Assembly (NCBI GenBank): GCA_009778425.1
Contig: WRJU01000146.1
Location: 1-6,520 of the forward strand
Source of the DNA: Pseudomonadota bacterium
GTDB lineage: Bacteria; Pseudomonadota; Gammaproteobacteria; Burkholderiales; Rhodocyclaceae
Direction of reading: 5' to 3'
DNA length: 6,520 bases
Shown here: positions 1 to 4,440 of the stretch, in pieces
How positions within the stretch are numbered: position 1 is the stretch's first letter
How the letters are laid out: every line of letters begins with the position of its first letter
The notes under the pieces: generated by a model
Told to the model about the DNA's origin: nothing
Databases searched by the model: none
Seen by the model: the letters and a program-made list of their open reading frames with translations, nothing else
Made by a program: the position numbers and the translations under genes

Positions 1-1
1 A

Positions 2-154
2 CTACGGGCAAACCATGACGGCGGCGGTTTCGACACTGCATCCTTGAAAGCGACGCCTGCGGCAGCGCACAAGGCAAGCAAACCGTCCAGGGCAAAGCCG
101 CACAAAGCCGCACATCCCGTCTCACGCAAAAAGCCCGCGCGCCGGGCAAAGTGA
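2..154 (+). CDS. 3' end of an unidentified basic protein (5' partial)
   Basis: An open frame enters from the left edge and ends at the TGA at 152-154. The visible 50 residues start LRANHDGGGFDTASLK and become a low-complexity tail rich in Ala, Pro, Lys, Arg and His, ending KKPARRAK. Such tails are usually disordered and often bind nucleic acid or peptidoglycan, but nothing here fixes a family. The other two + frames stop at 16-18 and 45-47, so this is the only frame that can belong to a gene running in from outside. Its stop lies five bases from the stop of the convergent lipoyl-domain gene, a tight tail-to-tail arrangement without a visible terminator. I do not recognise the gene. The frame choice is reasonably safe and the function is unknown. 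Confidence 0.45.
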   Translation, partial: LRANHDGGGFDTASLKATPAAAHKASKPSRAKPHKAAHPVSRKKPARRAK

Positions 155-159
155 CGGAG

Positions 160-399
160 TCAAAGCAGCGTCATCAGCAATGCCCCCTCGCTGACTGAAT
201 CGCCTTCGGCGACCTGCACCTCCTGCACGGTTCCCGCCCAGGGCGAGGGGATGTCGAGCGCGACCTTGCCGGTTTCCAGAACGAGAATCGTATCGTCGGG
301 CGCGATACGGTCGCCGGGTGCGACAAGGACTTCAAGCACAGTCACCGTACCCTGCTTGCAACTGCCGCAAGACTCCCAGCACTCTGGGAACCTGGGCAT
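160..399 (-). CDS. Free-standing lipoyl/biotinyl-domain carrier protein
   Basis: The product is a single 79-residue lipoyl/biotinyl (flattened beta-barrel) domain. The hairpin that carries the cofactor is LETGKVALDIPSPWAGTV, with Lys45 as the expected modified residue. The ETGKV context resembles the ETDK(A/V) of lipoyl domains more than the (E/V)(A/M)MKM of biotin domains, so lipoylation is the better guess. The second half, EVQVAEGDSVSEGALLMTL, is the usual mirror-repeat of the fold. Before the domain lies a Cys cluster, C7-x3-C11-x2-C14, unusual for a simple carrier. The start at 399 was chosen because AAGGA sits about seven bases upstream and the domain begins there. An in-frame ATG at 420 would add seven residues, and the longer extension to 621 is not protein-like. 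No enzyme partner is encoded nearby, so the acyl-transfer or redox complex it serves is unknown. Confidence 0.82.
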   Translation of the reverse strand: MPRFPECWESCGSCKQGTVTVLEVLVAPGDRIAPDDTILVLETGKVALDIPSPWAGTVQEVQVAEGDSVSEGALLMTLL

Positions 400-456
400 A
401 TGGATTTCCTTGAGCGGCATAACGGCAGCACTTCCGGGCGGAGCTTCTGGTAGCCC

Positions 457-462
457 ATTATA
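457..462 (-). promoter_or_regulatory. Possible -10 element for the lipoyl-domain gene
   Basis: The minus strand reads a perfect TATAAT here, about 57 bases upstream of the chosen start of the lipoyl-domain gene. No good -35 hexamer lies 16-18 bases further upstream (GGCGGC at 480-485), so the promoter is tentative. Confidence 0.4.
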
Positions 463-600
463 TCCGGGAGCCTGAGTCTGCCGCCGCTGAAATCCGCACC
501 GAAACCAGCACCTGGCAACGCTTGCGCCCACCTGCCCGCGAAGGAAAAACGGTAATGGACAAGAGCGTGACATCGGTTCCAAAATTAAGGTTTCAAGCAC

Positions 601-629
601 TTTACAGACCCGGAAACGCACACTACAAT
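601..629 (+). promoter_or_regulatory. Sigma70-type promoter of the tRNA operon
   Basis: TTTACA (601-606) and TACAAT (624-629) are separated by exactly 17 bases, each one mismatch from consensus. A GC-rich stretch (GCGCCC) follows the -10, as in stringently controlled stable-RNA promoters; that control is inferred by analogy. Transcription would start near 636, just ahead of the mature tRNA-Ala at 645. Confidence 0.72.
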
Positions 630-644
630 GCGCCCTCTTTCGTC

Positions 645-720
<76 letters not shown>

Positions 721-741
721 GGAAGAAATTGTTGTACCCGC

Positions 742-817
742 GTCCCCATCGTCTAGAGGCCTAGGACACCGCCCTTTCACGGCGATAACCGGGGTTCGAA
801 TCCCCGTGGGGACGCCA
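742..817 (+). tRNA. tRNA-Glu (anticodon TTC)
   Basis: A 76-nt cloverleaf. Acceptor GTCCCCA pairs with TGGGGAC, the anticodon loop is CTTTCAC with TTC, the T-arm is CGGGGTTCGAATCCCCG, the discriminator is G and CCA is encoded. The top pair of the anticodon stem is a C-A mismatch (stem CCGCC against GGCGA), where E. coli has a G-C pair. Otherwise it is close to the canonical glutamate tRNA. It lies 21 bases after tRNA-Ala. Confidence 0.97.
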
Positions 818-825
818 AAGTTTCT

Positions 826-851
826 TGAGTGCTGTTAGAATACGGCACTCA
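826..851 (+). repeat. Spacer hairpin between tRNA-Glu and tRNA-Asp
   Basis: TGAGTGC and GCACTCA form a perfect 7-bp stem around a 12-nt loop, filling most of the 38-nt spacer between the two tRNAs. A processing structure in the polycistronic tRNA precursor is the simplest reading. There is no T-run, so it should not terminate transcription. Confidence 0.5.
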
Positions 852-855
852 GCGC

Positions 856-932
856 GGAGTGGTAGTTCAGTTGGTTAGAATACCGGCCTGTCACGCCGGG
901 GGTCGCGGGTTCGAGCCCCGTCCACTCCGCCA
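856..932 (+). tRNA. tRNA-Asp (anticodon GTC)
   Basis: A 77-nt cloverleaf. Acceptor GGAGTGG pairs with CCACTCC, the D-arm is GTTCAGTTGGTTAGAAT, and the anticodon stem CCGGC/GCCGG encloses CTGTCAC with GTC. The T-loop is TTCGAGC, the discriminator is G and CCA is encoded. The last gene of the operon, followed within about 40 bases by a strong terminator. Its 3' end is the boundary between the conserved block and the accessory DNA. Confidence 0.97.
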
Positions 933-963
933 GAATGATTCTTCTAACCTGTTGATTTAGAAG

Positions 964-993
964 AAAAAAGAGCCGCCGCAAGGTGGCTTTTTT
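964..993 (+). terminator. Rho-independent terminator of the tRNA operon
   Basis: GCCGCC (972-977), tetraloop GCAA, GGTGGC (982-987), then six T's (988-993), with a run of A's on the 5' side that could lengthen the stem or let it work in reverse. One G-U pair in the stem. A textbook intrinsic terminator, placed 30 bases after tRNA-Asp. Confidence 0.88.
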
Positions 994-1063
994 GCTTTCA
1001 ACCCCCATCCTGTCCGTACCCCCACATGTTCAGTTTTCGGTCAGCGTGAACAGCGACATCCAC

Positions 1064-1103
1064 TTGACCAGGTTGCGACCAGTCTATATAACTGGTCTAT
1101 AAA
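1064..1103 (+). promoter_or_regulatory. Toxin-antitoxin promoter with overlapping operator palindrome
   Basis: A -35 TTGACC (1064-1069) and -10 TATAAC (1087-1092) are 17 bases apart. Over the -10 lies a perfect inverted repeat: GACCAGT (1077-1083), spacer CTATATA, ACTGGTC (1091-1097). A third half-site GACCAG occurs at 1066-1071, exactly 11 bases (one helical turn) before the second. GTCTATA is also repeated at 1082 and 1095. Autorepression by the antitoxin or the complex is normal for Phd/YefM systems, so this is the likely operator. The TATAAA at 1098-1103 is an alternative -10. Confidence 0.68.
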
Positions 1104-1120
1104 CTCTGCGGGAGAACACC

Positions 1121-1366
1121 ATGAAGATTGAAGTTGGATCGTACGAAGCCAAAACGAGGTTGCCGGAATTGCTGCGCGGCATCCTCGCTGGTAACCGCTA
1201 CACCATTACCTTGCGAGGTGAGGCCGTGGCTGATCTGGTGCCAACGGAAGAGGGCAAACGCTCGAATGCTGTAGTGGCCGTCGATGAAATGCTGGCTTTC
1301 ATGCAAACTCGCAAGCCAGTGAGCGGTATCAATATCAAAGCCCTGATCGACGAGGGGAGAGCGTGA
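1121..1366 (+). CDS. Phd/YefM-type antitoxin of a VapC-like pair
   Basis: An 81-residue protein. Residues 4-45 carry the Phd/YefM DNA-binding signature VGSYEAKTRLPELLR, followed by GNRYTITLRGEAVADLVP. In this family that part dimerises, binds the operator and represses its own operon. The C-terminal portion from about residue 50 should be flexible and wrap around the toxin; it ends NIKALIDEGRA, a typical amphipathic toxin-neutralising tail. GGGAG is six bases upstream of the ATG. The stop overlaps the toxin start in GTGA (1363-1366), so the two are translationally coupled. The palindromic operator upstream fits autoregulation. Pairing a Phd-type antitoxin with a PIN toxin is a common hybrid arrangement. 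Confidence 0.9.
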   Translation: MKIEVGSYEAKTRLPELLRGILAGNRYTITLRGEAVADLVPTEEGKRSNAVVAVDEMLAFMQTRKPVSGINIKALIDEGRA

Positions 1367-1788
1367 GTCTTGTTCTGGATGCCTCCGTGGCGCTACTTTG
1401 GCTGGCGCCAGACACCAATCCAGCGGGTGTGGAGTATGCAAGTGCGGCCTTGAAGACGTTAAAGGAATCGCAAGCCTTGGTGCCATCGCTTTGGCCGCTG
1501 GAAGTTGGTAACGTCATCGCCAAGCTCGAAGCCAAAAACATTGTGACCGAAGCTGATTCGCAACGCTTCATTGTTCTTTTGGGGCAACTTAACATCGTGA
1601 CCGCTCCGGCTGCGGTCGGGCGTGCGTTCGGCGACACTCTAAACCTTGCTCGCCGCTACAAGTTGTCTGTATACGATGCAGCTTATCTGGAACTTGCCTT
1701 GCGCGCGGGCCATCCGTTGGCAACGCTTGATGCCAGTCTGGCAAAAGCGGCAACCCTCGCAGGCATTCCGGTCTTCGGTCATCTGTAA
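1363..1788 (+). CDS. vapC: VapC-type PIN-domain toxin ribonuclease
   Basis: A 141-residue protein matching a full-length PIN domain. VapC toxins are Mg2+-dependent RNases that typically cut tRNA or rRNA and stop translation. All four expected acidic residues are visible: Asp6 (VLDASVALLW), Glu47 (WPLEVGNVI), Asp105 (SVYDAAYLELA) and Asp123 (LATLDASLAKAA). The spacing and the C-terminal TLAGIPVFGH are typical of the family. Translation starts at GTG inside the antitoxin stop codon, which keeps toxin output dependent on antitoxin translation. It looks intact and probably active. No terminator is visible after it; haemagglutinin relic sequence begins within about 10 bases of the stop. Confidence 0.92.
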   Translation: MSLVLDASVALLWLAPDTNPAGVEYASAALKTLKESQALVPSLWPLEVGNVIAKLEAKNIVTEADSQRFIVLLGQLNIVTAPAAVGRAFGDTLNLARRYKLSVYDAAYLELALRAGHPLATLDASLAKAATLAGIPVFGHL

Positions 1789-1797
1789 ACCCAATCG

Positions 1798-1896
1798 AAA
1801 TGGCCCCTGGTGACCCGACTGTTGGGTCTCCCTGTTGTTCTCGACCTGGATGGGTTGGAGAAGCGCTTGGGCGACGGCTTCTACGAGCAGAAACAC
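1798..1896 (+). pseudogene. Relic of a filamentous haemagglutinin/CdiA-type gene
   Basis: In the frame starting at 1798 the sequence reads WPLVTRLLGLPVV and then DLDGLEKRLGDGFYEQK. From memory, KRLGDGFYEQ(K/R) preceded by a short (L/M)xxLxLDP stretch is a strongly conserved block of large FhaB/CdiA-type exoproteins, upstream of the toxin tip. No start or ribosome site is present, and the similarity stops abruptly near 1896, where the inverted HU fragment begins. It is therefore a fragment of about 33 codons, not a gene. It lies on the opposite strand to the main CdiA gene at the right of the window. The identification rests on one motif, so it is good but not certain. Confidence 0.6.
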
Positions 1897-1900
1897 CCCT

Positions 1901-2024
1901 ATCGCCTTTTTAATTTCCGTGCTGGCGATGAAACTGACCCTCACGTTCTTGACCATGTTCGCGTTGATTTCTGCGGAGGTGAGCGCTGACCGACTGGTGA
2001 CAATGGTGCGGAATGTACCCAAGT
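1901..2024 (-). pseudogene. 3'-terminal fragment of an HU-like gene (inverted duplicate)
   Basis: The reverse complement matches bases 3479-3602 of the intact HU-like gene over 124 bp without gaps. There are six mismatches, all transitions, and the 81 bp equivalent to 3522-3602 are identical. It encodes LGTFRTIVTSRSALTSAE and onward to IKKAIG, equivalent to residues 76-117 of the intact protein. The N-terminal two thirds and the last eight residues are missing. A longer minus-strand open frame (1639-2178) runs through it, but its flanks are antisense of vapC, antisense of the haemagglutinin relic and unrelated DNA, so it is a chance fusion. The left edge directly abuts the haemagglutinin relic. 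Confidence 0.85.
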
Positions 2025-2203
2025 ATTCAGTCCGAAAAAAATCAAGGTTGAACAACGTCCAAGGGAAGAGGAATATGTCGCGCGTTTCCGGCTTCATGAC
2101 AAATAGAGGTGACACATACTGGACAGGAGTTGTCTGTATATCGGAAAATACTATGGTCAGATTTTTATCTGTCTGCAATACGTTTTGACTGTTTTTTCAC
2201 TAA
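2025..2203. other. Region between HU relic and ompW; no supported gene
   Basis: This 180-bp stretch separates the HU relic from the ompW ribosome site. A + frame closing at 2104-2106 ends KKIKVEQRPREEEYVARFRL and could be the tail of a lost gene, but I do not recognise it. CAGAT-TTTT-ATCTG (2158-2171) is a small palindrome about 45 bases ahead of ompW and could be an operator. No convincing -35/-10 pair was found; TTGTCT (2130-2135) with TATGGT (2152-2157), 16 bases apart, is the least bad. The AT content rises toward ompW. Confidence 0.35.
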
Positions 2204-2217
2204 AGGAGGAGTTCTAA

Positions 2218-2901
2218 ATGCGTCAACAAGTTCTCGCAGCGGCCATTGCCGCTCTGTCCCTGTCTGGTGTTGCCGTTGCACACGAAGCCGGTGACATCGT
2301 CCTGCGTGTCGGGGTGACCTATGCCGATCCGGATACAAGCAGCTCGAAGATCAAAGTCAACGGCGTTAGCCAACCGGGAAGTGGCGTGAGTGCTGATGGG
2401 GGCGACAAGACCCAGTTTGGCTTGGGTGCGACCTACATGGTCATGCCCCACTTTGGTCTCGAAGTGGCGGCCACGACCCCGTTTACTCACAAATTCAAGT
2501 CTAAATATGACGGTATCAATTACAGCAACGCCAAAGCCTCGCGCTTATCACCCACGATCAGCGCCCAATACTTCTTCCTCGATCCGAAATCCAGCTTCCA
2601 GCCTTACGTTGGCCTGGGCGTGAATTACACCATGTTCTACAACGAGAAACTCAGCGACGAAGCAAAGAGGGATTACGGTGCCAATAGCCTCAAGGTAAAG
2701 AATTCCGTTGGCTTGGTGGCCCAGGTCGGCATGGACTACAAGATAAACGAGCGTCTGATCGTGAATGCTTCAGTCCAGAAGATGAGCATATCTGCCAAAG
2801 CCAGTTGGAAAGAGAACTGGGGAGGGGGGGATGAGAAGATGAAAGTCGACATGGACGTCAACCCGTGGGTGTACTCTCTTGGGATCGGCTTCAAGTTCTA
2901 A
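2218..2901 (+). CDS. ompW: OmpW-family outer-membrane beta-barrel protein
   Basis: A 227-residue protein, close to the 210-230 usual for OmpW. A signal peptide is visible: MRQQVLAAAIAALSLSGVAVA with a cleavage site after Ala21. The mature start HEAGDIVLRVGVTYADPD is the OmpW hallmark. Alternating hydrophobic strands follow (FGLGATYMVMPHFGLEVAATTPF, SPTISAQYFFL, PYVGLGVNYT, GLVAQVGMDYKI, and the last strand WVYSLGIGFKF ending in Phe), as expected for an eight-stranded barrel recognised by the BAM complex. The family forms narrow hydrophobic channels and responds to redox and osmotic conditions. AGGAGG sits eight bases before the ATG, a near-ideal ribosome site implying high expression. It is flanked on both sides by copies of the 124-bp inverted HU repeat, an odd position for a usually stable gene. 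Confidence 0.9.
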   Translation: MRQQVLAAAIAALSLSGVAVAHEAGDIVLRVGVTYADPDTSSSKIKVNGVSQPGSGVSADGGDKTQFGLGATYMVMPHFGLEVAATTPFTHKFKSKYDGINYSNAKASRLSPTISAQYFFLDPKSSFQPYVGLGVNYTMFYNEKLSDEAKRDYGANSLKVKNSVGLVAQVGMDYKINERLIVNASVQKMSISAKASWKENWGGGDEKMKVDMDVNPWVYSLGIGFKF

Positions 2902-2915
2902 GCCAGCAGAAAATG

Positions 2916-2939
2916 GCGGTAGGCGTTTATGCCTACCGC
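2916..2939 (+). terminator. Strong hairpin after ompW, possible terminator or REP-like element
   Basis: GCGGTAGGC, loop GTTTAT, GCCTACCGC: a perfect 9-bp GC-rich stem starting 15 bases after the ompW stop. No T-run follows on either strand, so it is not a classical intrinsic terminator. It may protect the 3' end of the ompW mRNA, or be a repetitive extragenic palindrome. Confidence 0.55.
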
Positions 2940-2968
2940 ACCAGAAACCTAACGTACCGGTCAACGAA

Positions 2969-3001
2969 GTGATGACATGGCAAGGCCTTGCTATGTGTCA
3001 C
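2969..3001. repeat. Long imperfect palindrome in the ompW-HU spacer
   Basis: GTGATGACATGGCAAGG is followed at once by CCTTGCTATGTGTCAC. The inner six pairs (GCAAGG/CCTTGC) are perfect and the outer part pairs with one G-T and one bulge. With essentially no loop it is more likely a protein-binding palindrome or cruciform than an RNA hairpin. Confidence 0.45.
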
Positions 3002-3252
3002 ACAACCGAAAAAACTATTATTCATATAGTAAATAAATCATGATGACGCAGGGCATTGGGTGAGGGTCGTCAACGACGAGAACGGGCTGCCTTTTCCGGG
3101 GCCGTTTGACCCGAGGAAGGTATGGCCTTCCCCGAATACGATCTTATCGTTTTCTGAAAGCGGCAGAGGCGGGACTTTGCTGACAGCAAGTACGCATGGC
3201 TCTATCAACCACGCCATCCAAACGATGGCAAACACCGTAAGGAGGGAAACAC
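3002..3252. other. Long leader of the HU-like gene; no supported gene
   Basis: An AT-rich patch (3005-3040, with TATAGT at 3025-3030) could hold a promoter but lacks a well-spaced -35. GGAAGG and CCTTCC (3115-3130) form a short hairpin. TTGCTG-A-CAGCAA (3177-3189) is a perfect 6-bp palindrome about 65 bases ahead of the HU start, a plausible operator. A + open frame from a GTG at 3060 runs to 3305 into the HU gene, but it has no good ribosome site and no recognisable features. Confidence 0.35.
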
Positions 3253-3630
3253 ATGGCAATGCAACTGAAAAAAATCGAACGCCCCAACCCGATGAACCGC
3301 GATGACAAGCGGTGGTATCTCACAAAGGCTCCGGGGCGGACGATCGGCATCAACGAAATCGCCCAGGAGATCGAAAAGCGGTCGACCACAAGCAAATCGG
3401 ACATCATGGGCGTGCTCGTCAACCTCGTGGAACTCATCCCCGAGCATGTCAGCAGGGGCGACTCGGTGAAGCTTGGCGACTTGGGCATATTCCGCGCCAT
3501 TGTCACCAGTCAGTCAGCACCCACCTCCGCAGAAATCAACGCGAACATGGTCAAGAACGTGAGGGTCAGTTTCATCGCCAGCACGGAAATTAAAAAGGCG
3601 ATCGGGGGCATCAAGTTCCAGGTCGTCTGA
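3253..3630 (+). CDS. HU-related (HU_rel type) DNA-binding protein
   Basis: A 125-residue protein, longer than classical HU (about 90). Residues 5-25 (LKKIERPNPMNRDDKRWYLTK) match the N-terminal arm typical of the HU-related family. Residues 30-66 are the helical dimerisation part (TIGINEIAQEIEKRSTTSKSD and on to LVELIPEHV). Residues 72-82 carry the signature VKLGDLGIFRA, and the last third is the DNA-binding beta arm and closing strand ending KFQVV. From memory this subfamily is best known from Bacteroidota, so its presence beside proteobacterial genes is notable. AAGGAGGG sits six bases upstream of the chosen ATG; Met3 is a less likely start. The gene converges on the CdiA toxin region. Its 3' third is duplicated in inverted orientation at 1901-2024. 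The role could be nucleoid-like or regulatory; nothing links it directly to toxin function. Confidence 0.85.
   Translation: MAMQLKKIERPNPMNRDDKRWYLTKAPGRTIGINEIAQEIEKRSTTSKSDIMGVLVNLVELIPEHVSRGDSVKLGDLGIFRAIVTSQSAPTSAEINANMVKNVRVSFIASTEIKKAIGGIKFQVV
3479..3602. repeat. 124-bp inverted repeat, right copy (inside HU-like gene)
   Basis: Pairs with 1901-2024 in opposite orientation, 118 of 124 positions identical. All six differences are transitions and all fall in the first 43 bases. The two copies enclose about 1.45 kb holding ompW, so homologous recombination between them would invert that gene. Confidence 0.9.
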
Positions 3631-3662
3631 AACGTTTTTTGCTCCGTGCCCGCACAGAAAAT

Positions 3663-3699
3663 TTTTGCACTGCAAAGTCCTCAGCCTTGCAGTGCAAAA
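3663..3699. repeat. Hairpin element 1 (GCACTG core)
   Basis: TTTTGCACTGCAAAG (3663-3677) and CCTTGCAGTGCAAAA (3685-3699) are inverted repeats with one mismatch in 15, around a 7-nt spacer. Each arm is itself nearly palindromic (TTTGCA-C-TGCAAA). It lies 33 bases after the HU stop and shares its GCACTG/CAGTGC core with the next hairpin. Confidence 0.8.
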
Positions 3700-3707
3700 C
3701 GCTCAAG

Positions 3708-3741
3708 TTTCCAGTGCAAAATTTTATTTTTGCACTGGAAA
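3708..3741. repeat. Hairpin element 2, probable bidirectional terminator
   Basis: TTTCCAGTGCAAAA (3708-3721), spacer TTTTAT, TTTTGCACTGGAAA (3728-3741): a perfect 14-bp stem followed by ATTTTTCG on the + side. It sits between the convergent HU gene and toxin cluster, so it could end transcription from the HU side. The shared core with element 1 suggests a duplicated mobile palindrome as an alternative origin. Confidence 0.75.
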
Positions 3742-3748
3742 ATTTTTC

Positions 3749-3798
3749 GCCCTCCCGAACGGCAGGCTGTCCGAACCAAGGCAGCACACGACTCTGAA
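3749..3798 (-). pseudogene. Scrap of a second TNT-type toxin gene
   Basis: On the minus strand this reads QSRVLPWFGQPAVREG, sharing QSRVLPWFGQ with the intact TNT domain. The DNA of 3766-3798 is identical over 33 bp to 4518-4550 inside the CdiA gene. Upstream and downstream sequence differs, and the frame is not that of the orphan toxin tip that runs through here. It is a tiny remnant, probably left by replacement or recombination of toxin tips at the 3' end of the locus. Confidence 0.75.
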
Positions 3799-4203
3799 TT
3801 TGCTGCCCAACATTCAGCATCAGACATCTTGTTCCAAACCAAACCCACGTTCACAAGCAAGACGGTATCTATAATGTCAAACAACTCGTATTGTACTCCA
3901 AGAGGATTAGGTGCTCCCCATTGAGGTTGAGGACCAACCCTGCCAACTCTCATACCCGCGCCTTGCGATACTGTCACCGGAGAAATTTCTGTCGGCGCAT
4001 ACTTCAATCCAAGATAGCTTTGAATTTGCGTGGCCGACATCCCTTCAATCTCTTCTGCGCGAACCATCCAAACACCAGATTGATTGGTCGGCCCGTGCAC
4101 TCGGACAAAATCGAGATCCATAGCTGCGGTGAATTCTCTCGGCCTGACTGTGGAATTTGGTTCCCCGGATAACGCTTCGCTTACCCAGGCTACACTTGCT
4201 TTT

Positions 4204-4437
4204 TTATGGCCAGCCATACATTTCGCGAAACTCATTATAAATTGTGTCATAGGCTTCGCCCTCTGTCAGTCCAGTGGCAACATTAGACGTTCGCCCGCGC
4301 TCCATGTAAGCAACCTTCCAAGAATCGCCATCTTTCACAACGCAGTAGCACTCGCCGTCCCTTAACCCTTCAAGCGAGTACATCTGTTTTGGAACCTTCT
4401 TTGTCTCTAGGACAGCTTCCAATTCTTCTTTTTTCAT
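4204..4437 (-). CDS. cdiI: Probable immunity protein for the CdiA TNT toxin
   Basis: A 77-residue acidic protein (15 Asp/Glu against 11 Lys/Arg by count), starting three bases after the CdiA stop codon, the position of cdiI in CDI loci. It has no signal peptide or membrane segment, so it should act in the cytoplasm by binding the toxin tip and protecting the producer. Central features are MYSLEGLRDGECYCVVKDGD, then WKVAYMERG, and a C-terminal amphipathic helix (TEGEAYDTIYNEFREMYGW). From memory, small immunity proteins with a 'YSL-G...YC...W.V.Y.ERG' pattern exist, but I cannot name the family. The function is inferred mainly from position, size and charge. AAGGTG about nine bases upstream, inside the cdiA end, can serve as ribosome site, and coupling to CdiA translation is likely. 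Confidence 0.75.
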   Translation of the reverse strand: MKKEELEAVLETKKVPKQMYSLEGLRDGECYCVVKDGDSWKVAYMERGRTSNVATGLTEGEAYDTIYNEFREMYGWP

Positions 4438-4440
4438 CTC

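Larger units (their letters stand above)
3681..4250 (-). pseudogene. Orphan CdiA-type toxin tip, unknown family
   Basis: An open frame of 189 codons whose credible part is about residues 18-160. It reads REFTAAMDLDFVRVHGPTNQ, then SGVWMVRAEEIEGMSATQIQ, then APTEISPVTVSQGAGMRVGR, then a Gly-rich segment ending GVQYELFD. This layout (a 'WM...EI' stretch, a VTV-x-G turn, then Gly-rich plus QYEL) resembles C-terminal tips of polymorphic toxins; the last part recalls the GTQFELP of TNT but is too distant to assign. The first 16 codons overlap the immunity gene. ATG at 4250 or 4217 could start it, neither with a good ribosome site. The last 30 residues run through the TNT scrap and hairpins and are not credible. 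No separate immunity gene follows. Best read as a displaced orphan toxin module downstream of an active toxin-immunity pair. Confidence 0.65.

Noticed and set aside
400..621. N-terminal extension of the lipoyl-domain frame on the minus strand
   Set aside because: The extra residues are Arg/Pro-rich without domain character, the stretch contains a TATAAT box, and a ribosome site fits the start at 399.
856..932. tRNA-Asp as an integration site for a genomic island
   Set aside because: No copy of the tRNA 3' end was found elsewhere in the window and no integrase gene is present; the other border may lie outside.
1097..1637. Minus-strand open frames opposite the toxin-antitoxin genes
   Set aside because: The plus-strand antitoxin and PIN toxin have clear motifs, ribosome site and overlap; the opposite frames show none.
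2029..2106. Possible transposase tail (KKIKVEQRPREEEYVARFRL)
   Set aside because: I cannot match it to a transposase family, and no terminal inverted repeats or target duplications are visible around it.
1639..2178. Minus-strand open frame of 179 codons as one gene
   Set aside because: It joins antisense vapC, antisense haemagglutinin relic, the HU fragment and unrelated DNA. Only the HU part is meaningful.
3060..3305. Plus-strand open frame starting at a GTG ahead of the HU gene
   Set aside because: Weak ribosome site, no recognisable domain, and it runs out of frame into the HU coding region.
3663..3741. CRISPR-like repeats
   Set aside because: The arms alternate in orientation with 6-8 base spacers; there are no regularly spaced direct repeats.
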